Source of the DNA: Rhodopseudomonas pentothenatexigens
Lineage (GTDB): Bacteria > Pseudomonadota > Alphaproteobacteria > Rhizobiales > Xanthobacteraceae
Direction of reading: 5' to 3'
NCBI RefSeq assembly: GCF_900218015.1
Contig: NZ_UFQQ01000008.1
Location: 62,001-126,000 of the forward strand
DNA length: 64,000 bases
In this document: positions 25,186 to 34,667 of the stretch, one piece after another
Layout of the letters: each line of letters begins with the position of its first letter
Position numbering within the stretch: the stretch's first letter is position 1
Translations under genes and position numbers: made by a program
The notes under the pieces: model-generated
What the model saw: only the letters and a program-made list of their open reading frames with translations
Told to the model about the DNA's origin: nothing
Database searches by the model: none

Positions 25186-27096
25186 TCAGCTATGGCTCTT
25201 CAGCGCCGAGGAAATGTCGTCGAGCGCGGTCGGGTCTTCGATCGTCGCCGGCATCGTCCAGGCGTCGCCGTCGGCGATCTTCTTGATGGTGCCGCGCAGG
25301 ATCTTGCCGGAGCGGGTCTTGGGCAGCCGCGGCACGGTCACCGCCAGCTTGAACGCCGCGACCGGGCCGAGCTTGTCGCGCACCAGCTTGACGATCTCCT
25401 TTTCGATCTCGGCCGGATCGCGGGTGACGCCGGTCTTCAGCACGATCAGGCCGCACGGCACCTCGCCCTTGATCGGATCGTTGATGCCGAGCACGGCGCA
25501 TTCGGCGACGTCCGGATGCGAGGCCAGGATCTCCTCCATGCCGCCGGTGGACAGCCGATGGCCGGCGACGTTGATAATGTCGTCGGTGCGGCCCATCACG
25601 AAGACGTAGCCGTCCTCGTCGACATAGCCGGCGTCGGAAGTTTTATAGTAGCCCGGGAAGTCGGCGAAGTAGCTCTCGCGGCAGCGTTCGTCCTGCTGCC
25701 ACAGCGTCGGCAGGTTGCCGGGCGGCAGCGGCAGCTTGATCACGATCGAGCCCATCGTCCCCGCCGGCACCGGCTTGGCGCCCTCGTCGACGACTTCGAG
25801 CTTGTAGCCGGGCATCGGCACCGTCGGCGAGCCGTGCTTGACCGGCAGCAGGCCGAGGCCGACCGGATTGCCGGCGATGCACCAGCCGGTTTCGGTCTGC
25901 CACCAGTGATCGATCACCGGCACCTGCAATTGCTGCTCGGCCCATTCCACCGTCGGCGGGTCGGCGCGTTCGCCGGCCAGGAACAGGGTGCGGAATTTCG
26001 ACAGATCGTATTTGCGGATGAAGCTGCCGTCGCCGTCTTCCTTGCGGATGGCGCGGAACGCGGTCGGCGCCGTGAACAGCGCGACGGCGCCGTGCTCGGA
26101 GATCACCCGCCAGAACGCGCCGGCATCCGGCGTGCCGACCGGCTTGCCTTCGTACATGATCGACGTCGCGCCGTGAATCAGCGGGCCGTAGATGATGTAG
26201 CTGTGGCCGACCACCCAGCCGATATCGGAAGCGCACCACCACACCTCGCCCGGCTTGATGCCGTAGAGATTCTCCATCGACCATTTCAGCGCGACCAGAT
26301 GGCCGCCATTGTCGCGGACCACGCCCTTCGGCTTACCTGTCGTGCCGGAGGTGTAGAGGATGTACAGCGGATCGGTGGCGTCGACCGCGACGCAGTCGGC
26401 TTTCTTGCCGGCAGACATCGCCTGCTCGCGCAAGGTCGCCCAATCATGGTCGCGGCCCGGCTTCAGCTCGCAATCCTGTTGCGGCCGCTTCAGGATGATG
26501 CAGGCCTCCGGCTTGACCGAGGCGAGCTCGATCGCCTCGTCGAGCAGCGGCTTGTACTTGACGATGCGGCCTGGCTCGATGCCGCAGCTCGCCGACAGGA
26601 TCAGCTTCGGCTTGGCGTCGTCGATGCGGGTGGCGAGTTCTTTCGCCGCGAAACCGCCGAACACCACCGAATGCACCGCGCCGATGCGGGCGCAGGCCAG
26701 CATCGCCACCATCGATTCCGGCACCATCGGCATATAGAGGATGACGCGGTCACCCTTCTGCACGCCGAAGTCCTGCATGATCGCGGCGAGCGTCTGCACT
26801 TCGCGCAGCATCTCCGCGTAGGTGAACTTGCTGATCGTGCCGGTCAGCGGCGAATCGTGGATCAGCGCGAGCTGATCGGCGCGGCCGCCGGCGACGTGGC
26901 GGTCGAGCGCGTTGTAGCAGGTGTTGACCTTGGCGCCGGGAAACCAGCGGCCGTACAGGCCGAGCGAGGCATCGAACACCTTGGTGGGCGGCTCGATCCA
27001 GTCGATTTCCTTCGCGACCTCTCCCCAGAACCCCTCCGGGTCGGCCAGCGAGCGGGCATGAACCTCGCGGTAACGGCTCTTGTCATGGATAGTCAT
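25186..27096 (-). CDS. prpE: Propionyl-CoA synthetase (PrpE-type acyl-CoA synthetase)
   Basis: A 636-residue AMP-forming acyl-CoA synthetase that activates propionate, or a similar short acid. The adenylation motif YTSGTTGKPKGVV, the WWQTETGW motif that shapes the small acyl pocket, YYKTSDAG and MGRTDDIINVAGHRLSTG are present. The C-terminal PKTRSGKILRGTIK holds the catalytic lysine, which in this family is switched off by acetylation; PrpE of R. palustris is a known target of Pat. The N-terminal WFPGAKVNTCYNALDRH is typical of PrpE rather than Acs. It is monocistronic here, with no methylcitrate or methylmalonyl genes in the window. Confidence 0.92.
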   Translation of the reverse strand: MTIHDKSRYREVHARSLADPEGFWGEVAKEIDWIEPPTKVFDASLGLYGRWFPGAKVNTCYNALDRHVAGGRADQLALIHDSPLTGTISKFTYAEMLREVQTLAAIMQDFGVQKGDRVILYMPMVPESMVAMLACARIGAVHSVVFGGFAAKELATRIDDAKPKLILSASCGIEPGRIVKYKPLLDEAIELASVKPEACIILKRPQQDCELKPGRDHDWATLREQAMSAGKKADCVAVDATDPLYILYTSGTTGKPKGVVRDNGGHLVALKWSMENLYGIKPGEVWWCASDIGWVVGHSYIIYGPLIHGATSIMYEGKPVGTPDAGAFWRVISEHGAVALFTAPTAFRAIRKEDGDGSFIRKYDLSKFRTLFLAGERADPPTVEWAEQQLQVPVIDHWWQTETGWCIAGNPVGLGLLPVKHGSPTVPMPGYKLEVVDEGAKPVPAGTMGSIVIKLPLPPGNLPTLWQQDERCRESYFADFPGYYKTSDAGYVDEDGYVFVMGRTDDIINVAGHRLSTGGMEEILASHPDVAECAVLGINDPIKGEVPCGLIVLKTGVTRDPAEIEKEIVKLVRDKLGPVAAFKLAVTVPRLPKTRSGKILRGTIKKIADGDAWTMPATIEDPTALDDISSALKSHS

Positions 27097-27276
27097 GGCG
27101 TCACGCTCCCGTGGATCTCAGGCGGTTTGCCCGCCATGTCCGGCTTTTAGGCGCGGCACGCAACCCCGCCTTTGTTCCTAATCAAGCCGCATCCTGTGGT
27201 TCGGTCCGGCCCGGGCGGCATTCTGGCGAGCTGCCAACGGGTTGCAAGCACCCACCGGAGAGCCGGGGTCGGCGTC

Positions 27277-28023
27277 CTAGCTGCCGCCGGCGGCGGACAA
27301 TTGCCGCAGCCGCGCCTCCAGGGCGTCACGCAGATCGTAGCCGGGGCGGCCGAAGCCGGCGTCGCGCGCGGCGATGAACGCGGCCTGCGCCTTCTTCAGC
27401 GTCCGCAGCGCCGCCGGCTGGCCGGCACCGGCCCGCAGCGCCCGGCGGTACAGCGCGTCGATCCGGCGATCGAGATCGGCCAGCGCCGGATCGGCGCAGA
27501 TCGCCTTGTCCACAGCCTTGCGGGCGCGGCGGCAGTCGAAGCTCGGCTTGCCGGCGAGTGCCTGCTGCACCCCGATGCGTTCGACCTCGCGCGCCAGCGC
27601 CTTGTGGTTGCCGCGCGCCGCGACATGGTCGGGCTTCAGCTTCAGCGCGGCGGCGAAATCCGCCAGCGCCTTGCGCGCATCGCCGCTGCCGCGCCACAGC
27701 TCGCCGCGGGCGTTCAACGCGTCGGGCTGCTTCGGATCGAGCCGCAGCGCGTCGTCGTAATCTGCGATCGCGCGATCGATCTCGCCGATGCGGGCACGAG
27801 CGGCGGCCCGCGCCAGCAGCGCCTTGCAGCGCTGCTTCTTCTCGGTGTCGCGGCTCTCGATCACCTTGCTGCACAGCGCGATGGTGCGGCGCTCGTCCGG
27901 CATGTTGGCCGCGGCGAGACACGCCCCCGGATCGGCGGTCGGATCGTCCGGCGGCTCACCGCCGGTGGCGAACGCCGGCGACGCGGCGATCAGGAAACTC
28001 GCGGCAATGAAAACAGCGCGCAT
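27277..28023 (-). CDS. Secreted TPR-repeat protein with LprI-like C-terminus
   Basis: A 248-residue exported protein. The signal peptide MRAVFIAASFLIAASPAFA is followed by two or three TPR-like helix pairs (ARIGEIDRAIADYDDALRLDP, then DARKALADFAAALKLKP). The C-terminal part, from FDCRRARKAVDKAICADPALADLDRRIDALY to the end, has the cysteine pattern of the lysozyme-inhibitor LprI domain. It may therefore bind cell-wall hydrolases in the periplasm, but this is inferred. ATG 28023 starts the signal peptide; nine codons upstream would spoil it. Confidence 0.8.
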   Translation of the reverse strand: MRAVFIAASFLIAASPAFATGGEPPDDPTADPGACLAAANMPDERRTIALCSKVIESRDTEKKQRCKALLARAAARARIGEIDRAIADYDDALRLDPKQPDALNARGELWRGSGDARKALADFAAALKLKPDHVAARGNHKALAREVERIGVQQALAGKPSFDCRRARKAVDKAICADPALADLDRRIDALYRRALRAGAGQPAALRTLKKAQAAFIAARDAGFGRPGYDLRDALEARLRQLSAAGGS

Positions 28024-28095
28024 CGATCGAACTACCGCTTCGTACTTCAAATCAGCGTCGTTTCATTCCTCTTGGGAAGCGTGAAGCGCTGCTGC

Positions 28096-28899
28096 TTAGT
28101 TCACCTTCAGCGTCAGGCCGCCGTCGACCACCAGCTCGAGGCCGGTGATGTACTTCGACTCGTCGCTGGCGAGGAACAGCGCGGCATTGGCGACGTCCCA
28201 AGCTTCGCCCATGTGGCCCATCGGCACCTGAGCGTCGCGGGCGCGCCACATCGCATCGACGTCACCACCCGAATAGCTGGCGGCAAGGCCGGCGGAGTGC
28301 GCCACCATCGGGGTCTTCATCAGCCCCGGCAGGATCGCGTTCACGCGGATATGGTCCTTGGCGTATTCCACCGCGGTGTTGCGGGTCAGCGCGTTCATCG
28401 CAGCCTTCGAGGCCGCGTAGCTGACATAGGAGATGCCGAGATGGCGGATCGACGCGATCGACGAGATGTTGACGATCGATCCGCCGCCCTGCCGCTGCAT
28501 GATCGGGATCACGTACTTCATCGCCAGGTACGCGCTCTTCAGGTTGATCGCGAACACCCGGTCCCAATCGGCCTCTGCGACCTCGACCACGCCGCCGGTC
28601 TCCGCGATACCGACATTGTTGTCGAGCACGTCGATGCCGTCCCACGCCTTGACGCAGGCCGCCACCATCGCTTCGATTTCGTCGGCACGGGAGACGTCGG
28701 CCGCAAAGGCGATGCCGCGGCCGCCTTCAGCCTTGATGATGTCGACGGTCTCTTCGGCGGCCTCGAGATTGCGGTCGACGCAGAACACCTGCGCGCCCTC
28801 GCGCGCGAACGTCACCGCGGTCGCCTTGCCGTTGCCCCAGCCGGGACCGATCGAGCCGGCGCCGACCACCAGCGCAGTTTTGCCGTTCAGACGTTGCAT
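28096..28899 (-). CDS. Short-chain dehydrogenase/reductase
   Basis: A 267-residue NAD(P)-dependent oxidoreductase. The cofactor motif is VVGAGSIGPGWGNGKATA, in which the usual TGxxxGIG is stretched by an insertion (GPGWGNG). Other SDR marks are the acidic residue after beta2 (FCVDRN, pointing to NAD), NNVGIAE, the catalytic Ser (NISSIAS) and YVSYAASKAAM. The substrate is not evident. It lies 92 bases after the radical SAM gene on the same strand, so co-transcription is possible. ATG 28899 gives the regular short N-terminus. Confidence 0.9.
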   Translation of the reverse strand: MQRLNGKTALVVGAGSIGPGWGNGKATAVTFAREGAQVFCVDRNLEAAEETVDIIKAEGGRGIAFAADVSRADEIEAMVAACVKAWDGIDVLDNNVGIAETGGVVEVAEADWDRVFAINLKSAYLAMKYVIPIMQRQGGGSIVNISSIASIRHLGISYVSYAASKAAMNALTRNTAVEYAKDHIRVNAILPGLMKTPMVAHSAGLAASYSGGDVDAMWRARDAQVPMGHMGEAWDVANAALFLASDESKYITGLELVVDGGLTLKVN

Positions 28900-28991
28900 A
28901 CTTCCTGTTCCACTCCACGTTTCGCGGGTCGCAGGCACAGACCCGCGCCGACACGTGGTCGAACGGCGGCGGGACCTGCGACAAGCGGTGC

Positions 28992-30767
28992 TTACGGCGT
29001 CCCGTGGGTGAGATCAAACACCTTCTTCTGGTGGGCGACGGCCTGCTTGGCACTGACGCTCTGCGTCAACAGACCGAGCGAACTCGCATCTTCGTCCGCC
29101 ACCGGTGTCAATGCCTGATCGGTATAGGCATGGCGCTGCGGATCGCGCGCGACGCGAAAACCGATCGCCGCGACTTTGGCGAACGCCGTCAGAATCGCGG
29201 CGGTCTTGCGTACGCTATCGAACGCGAAGCGTGGCCAGAACAGCAACGGGTGCGGCGCGGCGAGGCCCGGCCTCCGCTCCGACGGATGCCGCTGCCGGAA
29301 CAGCCCGCATTGCAGCGGATGCACCCCTTCCACCCTCACGGCGGTCGAGAAGATCGCCAGCAGCTTGACCAGGCTGCTGATCTTGATTCCGGTCGCCGCG
29401 GCGCGGCGCAGCAGCGTCTCGATGTGCTCGGGCGTGTAGTAGCGGCTCCACGCCTCCTGATAGATCGCCTCCCATTCGGGCCGCGACATCAACGGATGCG
29501 CGGTGCAGACGTGTTCGACGTCGTAGGTGTTGAGATCGGAATCCATCGCGACGCCGGCGCGCCACAGCGTCTGGTGATCCTCCGAGCCGGGCAGCGGCGT
29601 CAGGCAGAAGAACTCCATCACGTCGATCGGCAGTTCGCGCTTGATGATATCGATGTCGGCGCGGATCGATTCCGGCGTGTCGGCCGGGAAGCCGAGGATG
29701 TAGCCGGCCAGCGTGATGATGCCGTGGGCCTTCCAGGCCAGCAGCATCGCGCGATACTCGGTGATCTTGTTCTGCCGCTTGTTGGCGGTCAGCAGGTTGG
29801 CCGGGTTGATGTTCTCCAGCCCGATGAACACCCGGGTCACGCCGGCGCGCTTGGTCTTCTCGATGAAGCGCGGAATCTTGTGGCACAGCGTGTCGACCTG
29901 GATCATGAAGCCGAGCGGCAGGCCTTCGGATTCGCGCAGTTCGATCAGCCGGTCGAGGATCGCCTCCCAATCCTTGTTGCGGGCGAAGTTGTCGTCGGTG
30001 ATGAAGTACTTGCTGATGCCCTGCGCCCAGTTCCGGCGCACCATCGCCTCGATGTCGTCGGGGGTGCGGTAGCGCGACTTGCGACCCTGGACGTTGATGA
30101 TGGTGCAGAACGAGCACTGATACGGACAGCCGCGCCCGGCGTCGACGCTGGTCGACAGGCCGAGCGTCCGCTTCACGGTGGCGAGCGGCAGATACGGCGC
30201 CGGCACGCCCTCGATCCCGGGCAGGTCGTTGAGGAAGTTGTAGACCGGCTGCAGCCTTCCGGCGGCGGCGTCCTGCAACACGTCGTCGAGCCGGCCGCCC
30301 TCGGCTTCGCCTGCGAACATCGACACGCCCAGATCGCGGCACTCGTCGAGCCCGATCGCATGGCCGTCGAGCATCGACAGGCAGCCGGAGACGTGAAAGC
30401 CGCCCATCACCACCGGCACGCCGCTGGCGCGGAACGGCCGGGCGATGTCGAGCGCGCGCGGGTATTGGTTGGACTGCACCCCGACCAGCGCCACCAGACC
30501 GAAATTGCCGTTGCGGGCGAAGCGATCGAGCAGCTTCGGAATGTCGATCCGGACGTTGAACTCATCCACCGCTTCGATTTCGATCTCGACATCGGCGCCG
30601 AGAATCCGGCGCGCGGCGCCGTCGGCGGCGATGCCGTAAAGAGTCGCGAGCGAATTGGAGGGGATGATGCCGCGCCACCAGCGGATGACGTACCCGTCGT
30701 CGTCGTAATGCGACGGTTTGATCAGCAGCAGCACGAACTTCCGCTTCGCGCGTGCGACCGGAACCAT
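28992..30767 (-). CDS. B12-binding-domain radical SAM protein
   Basis: A 591-residue enzyme. The N-terminal 190 residues resemble a cobalamin-binding-type Rossmann domain (VVMGGFHVSGCLSML). The radical SAM cluster motif is Cys214-x3-Cys218-x2-Cys221 (GCPYQCSFC). The barrel continues with FITDDNFARNKDW, VFIGLENINPANL and LAGYILGFPADTPES, all typical of this superfamily. A C-terminal region of about 170 residues with a helical, possibly membrane-associated segment (LTAFAKVAAIGFRVA) is unassigned. It is not the hopanoid 2-methylase HpnP by its N-terminus. ATG 30767 has GGAAAGG upstream; an ATG at 30821 is an alternative. Confidence 0.82.
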   Translation of the reverse strand: MVPVARAKRKFVLLLIKPSHYDDDGYVIRWWRGIIPSNSLATLYGIAADGAARRILGADVEIEIEAVDEFNVRIDIPKLLDRFARNGNFGLVALVGVQSNQYPRALDIARPFRASGVPVVMGGFHVSGCLSMLDGHAIGLDECRDLGVSMFAGEAEGGRLDDVLQDAAAGRLQPVYNFLNDLPGIEGVPAPYLPLATVKRTLGLSTSVDAGRGCPYQCSFCTIINVQGRKSRYRTPDDIEAMVRRNWAQGISKYFITDDNFARNKDWEAILDRLIELRESEGLPLGFMIQVDTLCHKIPRFIEKTKRAGVTRVFIGLENINPANLLTANKRQNKITEYRAMLLAWKAHGIITLAGYILGFPADTPESIRADIDIIKRELPIDVMEFFCLTPLPGSEDHQTLWRAGVAMDSDLNTYDVEHVCTAHPLMSRPEWEAIYQEAWSRYYTPEHIETLLRRAAATGIKISSLVKLLAIFSTAVRVEGVHPLQCGLFRQRHPSERRPGLAAPHPLLFWPRFAFDSVRKTAAILTAFAKVAAIGFRVARDPQRHAYTDQALTPVADEDASSLGLLTQSVSAKQAVAHQKKVFDLTHGTP

Positions 30768-30923
30768 TGGCGACACCTTTCCCTGGACCGGCCGATCGCC
30801 CGTCGAACGGCCGATCTGCATTGCGGCGCAGTGTGCCCATGCAATGGCGGTGGCCGCAAGCGATTAATCGGAATTGCGAGGATCGATCTTCAACCGTCGG
30901 TGATGCGCTGGAGACCGCAGAGG

Positions 30924-31298
30924 TCACCCGTCGCAGCGACTGAGCGTGGTCGGCTGCGCGCCGATGGCGTGGCCGATGATCTCCGACAACGAGCGGCAGC
31001 TTCCGCCGCTGCACAGCCGCCATTCGCCCGCCATCCCGGAATTGCCGAGCACCAGGTCACGCTGCGGCGGACGCGTCACCGGCCATTGAAACCAGCCGCC
31101 GACCAGCCGCGCCTCCGGCGCCGGTTCCATGCCGGCGCCGCTGCCTTTGACGCGCGCGGCGATCAGTTGCAGCCCCTGCGGCGTCACCCGCCAGTCTTCC
31201 TGCCACTCGGTCTTTTCGATCGAATGAGTCCAGGCCAGCGTGAAAGCGGCGATCGCCACTGTCTTCACCACGCCGGCCGACGCGACGCACAGGCTCAC
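30924..31298 (-). CDS. DUF1850 protein, TRAP-associated
   Basis: A 124-residue protein with a hydrophobic start (VVKTVAIAAFTLAWTHSIEKTEW) and a beta-rich body (DWRVTPQGLQLIAARVKGSGAGME). The pattern THSIEKTEWQEDW and the WFQWPV segment match DUF1850 proteins, which are found next to TAXI-type TRAP transporters. It starts with GTG overlapping the permease stop (GTGA), so the two are translationally coupled. Probably an accessory protein at the membrane or in the periplasm; function not established. Confidence 0.82.
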   Translation of the reverse strand: MSLCVASAGVVKTVAIAAFTLAWTHSIEKTEWQEDWRVTPQGLQLIAARVKGSGAGMEPAPEARLVGGWFQWPVTRPPQRDLVLGNSGMAGEWRLCSGGSCRSLSEIIGHAIGAQPTTLSRCDG

Positions 31299-33415
31299 GC
31301 CGCCGCCACCGCATTGCGCGGCCGCTGCCGCCATTGCCACGCCACGACCAGCGCCGCGATCACGAAACCGACATAGTCGCTGTAGCGAAACTCGCCGAGC
31401 AGGCAGACCGCCGCCGCGAACGCCACCAGCCGTTCGAGCGCGGTCATCCGCGTGAACAGGAAGCCGATCGACACCATGCCGAACAGGCCGATCGCGATCA
31501 GCGCCTTCAGCGTCGCGTACAGCACCGCGCCGTAGAAGCCTAGCTCGGCCGCCATCGCGTCGCCGGGCTGCAGCATCAGCGCCGGCGAATACACCGCGAT
31601 GAACGGAATGACGTAGCCGGCGAGCGCGATCCGCATCGCCTCCCAGCCGATCTTGTCGGGGTTCTCCTTGGCGATCGGTGCCGCGGCGAGCGCCGCCAGC
31701 GCCACCGGCGGCGACAGGTCGGCCATGATGCCGTAGTAGAACGCGAACATGTGGCTGACGATCAGCGGCACGCCGAGATTGGCGAGCGCCGGCGCCGCCA
31801 GCGCCGCGGTGATGATGTAGGTCGGGATCGTCGGGATGCCGGTGCCGAGCAGGATCGACAGCAGCATCGTCATCACCAGCGCCAGGAACAGGCTGTGCTC
31901 GCCGAGGCTGATCACCCAGGTGCCGAACACCGTGCCGACGCCGGTCTGGGTCATCATGCCGATGATGGTGCCGACGATGGCGCAGGCCATGCCGACCGTG
32001 AGCGCCGACTTGGCGCTGTCGGCCAGCGAATCCCGGCAGGCGTGCAGCGTGGCGCGGCCGCCGCGGGTGATCGCGGCGATCGCCACCAGCGCGGCGACGA
32101 TGATCACGATCCGCATGATGTCCAGGCCGTTGTGCGACACCGCGCCGACCACCAGCGCCAGCCCGATCCAGAATACGTAGCGCAGCGCGGCGTTGGAGAA
32201 GCCGTGGACGATGCTGGCGCCGAGGATCAGCGCCACCGTCAAGGCCAGCCCGATCGAGCCGGCGTACAGCGGGGTGAAGCCTTCGAACAGCATGAACACC
32301 AGCGCCGCCAGCGGCAACACCAGGTACCAGCGGTCGACCACGGCGCGCCATGCGCTCGGGATCTCGGACGCCTTCATCCCGACCAGGCCGTGCTTGCCGG
32401 CTTCGAGATGCACCATCCAGAACGCGGAGGCGAAATACAGGATCGCCGGGATCACCGCGGCCTTGACCACCACCGCGTAGTCGACGCCGAGCGTCTCGGC
32501 CATGATGAACGCGACCGCCCCCATCACCGGCGGCATGATCTGGCCGCCCATCGAGGCGGTGGCCTCGACGCCGGCCGCGAAGGCGCGGCGGTAGCCGAAC
32601 TTGATCATCAGCGGAATGGTGAACTGGCCGACGGTGACGACATTGGCGACGCCGGAGCCGGAGATCGTCCCCATCATCCCGGAGGCGAACACCGCGACCT
32701 TGGCCGGGCCGCCGCGGCTGCGGCCGAACAGGCCGAGCGACACGTCGGTGAACAGCTGGATCATGCCGGCGCGCTCCAGGAACGAGCCGAACAGAATGAA
32801 CAGGAAGATGTAGGTCGCCGACACGTAGATCGGCACGCCGTAGAAGCCCTCGGTGCCGAACGACAGATGGGTGACGACCTGATCGAAATCATAGCCGCGG
32901 TGATTGAACGGCGCCGGCAGATACTGGCCGAAGAACCAGTACAGCAGACACACGCCGCACATGATCGGCAGCGCCGAGCCCATCAGCCGCCGCGTGCCCT
33001 CGAAGATCAGCACCGCCAGCACCGTGCCGACGACGAGGTCGAGACGGGTCGGGTCGCCGTCGCGCTGGATCAGGTCGGCGTAGAAGATCCATTGGTACAG
33101 GCCGCAGAAGAAACCGACCGCGCCGGTGAACCAGGCGATGGCGCGGCCGAAATCGGTGCGGGCGGTGAAGTTGCCGATCAGCCCGAAGGTCAGCAGCAGC
33201 AGGAAGCCGACGTGGACGCCGCGCACCACCTGGCTCGGCAGCACGTTCCACGCCGCGATCACCAACTGGAACGACGCGAAGGCGATCGCCACCGCATAGG
33301 CCAGATAGCGCCAGCCGTGCGGTCCGAACCCGGCTGGAAAGCCGTGCTCGAAATTGTCGAACTCGACCTTGACGGCTCCGGGAGCCTGTTCGACCGCAAC
33401 CTCAGCCTTCAGCAT
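31295..33415 (-). CDS. TRAP transporter fused 4TM/12TM permease (DctQM-like, TAXI type)
   Basis: A 706-residue inner-membrane permease that joins the small (DctQ-like) and large (DctM-like) TRAP subunits in one chain. The N-terminal third holds about five to six membrane segments; the rest is the DctM part with GFYGVPIYVSATYIFLFILF, GMMGTISGSGVANVVTVGQF and GTGIPTIPTYIITAALAAP, all conserved in the large subunit. It uses a sodium or proton gradient. Receptor gene 33567-34514 lies upstream and DUF1850 overlaps downstream, a standard TAXI operon. The substrate is unknown; TAXI systems often carry dicarboxylates or glutamate-like acids. Confidence 0.93.
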   Translation of the reverse strand: MLKAEVAVEQAPGAVKVEFDNFEHGFPAGFGPHGWRYLAYAVAIAFASFQLVIAAWNVLPSQVVRGVHVGFLLLLTFGLIGNFTARTDFGRAIAWFTGAVGFFCGLYQWIFYADLIQRDGDPTRLDLVVGTVLAVLIFEGTRRLMGSALPIMCGVCLLYWFFGQYLPAPFNHRGYDFDQVVTHLSFGTEGFYGVPIYVSATYIFLFILFGSFLERAGMIQLFTDVSLGLFGRSRGGPAKVAVFASGMMGTISGSGVANVVTVGQFTIPLMIKFGYRRAFAAGVEATASMGGQIMPPVMGAVAFIMAETLGVDYAVVVKAAVIPAILYFASAFWMVHLEAGKHGLVGMKASEIPSAWRAVVDRWYLVLPLAALVFMLFEGFTPLYAGSIGLALTVALILGASIVHGFSNAALRYVFWIGLALVVGAVSHNGLDIMRIVIIVAALVAIAAITRGGRATLHACRDSLADSAKSALTVGMACAIVGTIIGMMTQTGVGTVFGTWVISLGEHSLFLALVMTMLLSILLGTGIPTIPTYIITAALAAPALANLGVPLIVSHMFAFYYGIMADLSPPVALAALAAAPIAKENPDKIGWEAMRIALAGYVIPFIAVYSPALMLQPGDAMAAELGFYGAVLYATLKALIAIGLFGMVSIGFLFTRMTALERLVAFAAAVCLLGEFRYSDYVGFVIAALVVAWQWRQRPRNAVAAA

Positions 33416-33464
33416 GGACGCCCGTTTCCGCCGCGTGGTTTGTTGTGGGGTTTGTTATTCTCAG

Positions 33465-33539
33465 TGTCATGGCCGGGCTCGACCCGGCCATCCATCTTCT
33501 TCGAAAGCGATGGATGCGCGGGTCAAGCCCGCGCATGAC
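33465..33539. repeat. Palindromic intergenic element, GTCATGGCCGGGCT family
   Basis: Begins GTCATGGCCGGGCTCGACC and ends GGTCAAGCCCGCGCATGAC, with the inner pair CCATCCAT / ATGGATG. It lies between the TRAP receptor and permease genes and may set different expression levels of the two. Confidence 0.75.
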
Positions 33540-33566
33540 GATATCGCGCGAGGTTGGACCGCGTGC

Positions 33567-34514
33567 TTACTTCAGCACGCCCTTTTCCTTGAAGTACTTG
33601 ATCGCGCCGGGATGCAGCGGGACCGGGCTGCCGGCGGCGGCGGTTTCCAGCTTGATGCCCTTGCCGGCGGCGTGGGCAGTGGCGAGTTCCGGCAGCGATT
33701 CATAGACCAGTTTGGTCATCTGATAGGCCAGATCGTCCGACACCGCGCTCGAGGTCACCAGATAATTGATCACCGCGGCGGTCGGCACGTCCTTGTCCTG
33801 GCCCTTGTAGGTGCCGGCCGGAATCGTCTCGGCCACGAACGGCGGGCCGATCTTGTCGACCACGGCCTTCGGCACCGACACGACGTTGATCTCGGTCGAA
33901 TTCGAAAGATCCTTCAGCGACGCCACCCCGAGGCCGGCCGACTGCAGCGTGGCGGCGAGCTGGCGGTTCTTCATCAGGTCGACCGATTCGGCGAACGGCA
34001 GATACTCGACCTTGCCGAGATCCTTGTAGTCCATCCCGGCGGCTTTCAGGATCGCGCGCGAATTCAGCTCGGTGCCGGATTTCGGCGCGCCGACCGACAG
34101 GCTCTTGCCCTTCAGATCGGCCAGGGTCTTGATCCCGGAATCGGCGGTGGCGACGATCTGGATGTAGTTCGGATAGATCGCGCCGATCACCCGCAATTTG
34201 TCGAGCTTGGACTTGAAGCCGGCTTCGGCATCGCCGTCCCAGGCGGCTTTCAGCGAATCGCCGAGGCTGAAGGCGATCTCGCCGCGGCCCTGCTGCAGCA
34301 AATTGAGGTTTTCGACCGACGCCTTGGTGGCCTGCACCTGCGCCTTCACGTTCGGGATCTTCTCGCCGTAGATCTTGGACAGCGCGACGCCGAGCGGATA
34401 GTACACCCCCGAGGTGCCGCCGGTCAGCACGTTGACGAACTGCTGAGCGCGGGCCTGCGGCGCCGCAAGGAAAACCACCGCAGCCGCGGCGACACCGAAC
34501 AATCTGGCCTTCAT
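33567..34514 (-). CDS. TAXI-family TRAP transporter solute receptor
   Basis: A 315-residue periplasmic binding protein. The signal peptide MKARLFGVAAAAVVFLAAP is cleaved near ARAQQ. The mature protein begins with FVNVLTGGTSGVYYPLG, the hallmark of TAXI (TRAP-associated extracytoplasmic immunogenic) receptors, and continues with QATKASVENLNLLQQGRGE and SVGAPKSGTELNSRAIL. It delivers substrate to the fused permease downstream. The ATG at 34514 has GGGGAG about 10 bases upstream. The ligand cannot be read from the sequence. Confidence 0.94.
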   Translation of the reverse strand: MKARLFGVAAAAVVFLAAPQARAQQFVNVLTGGTSGVYYPLGVALSKIYGEKIPNVKAQVQATKASVENLNLLQQGRGEIAFSLGDSLKAAWDGDAEAGFKSKLDKLRVIGAIYPNYIQIVATADSGIKTLADLKGKSLSVGAPKSGTELNSRAILKAAGMDYKDLGKVEYLPFAESVDLMKNRQLAATLQSAGLGVASLKDLSNSTEINVVSVPKAVVDKIGPPFVAETIPAGTYKGQDKDVPTAAVINYLVTSSAVSDDLAYQMTKLVYESLPELATAHAAGKGIKLETAAAGSPVPLHPGAIKYFKEKGVLK

Positions 34515-34667
34515 GAACAGTTTTCTCCCCTGAGTTATTAATGAGAAACTGACCGGCCAAAACGTCGCGGTCAACCCGTCAAATCGGTAACGCCGCGGGC
34601 GGCAGCGGAACCGGACCGCCGGGAGGCGAATTGTACGTCTCCGTTCAATGCTGCCGAAGAGGCCCCC

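Noticed and set aside
24991-27150. A 719-codon plus-strand frame across prpE
   Set aside because: Antisense shadow with Arg/Gly/Asp/Val-rich composition and no domain; prpE on the other strand has every motif.
29004-31376. A 790-codon plus-strand frame across the radical SAM gene
   Set aside because: Antisense shadow of a clearly coding minus-strand gene.
31751-33538. A 595-codon plus-strand frame across the TRAP permease
   Set aside because: His/Arg/Asp-rich product typical of the mirror of a membrane protein gene; no domain and no ribosome site.
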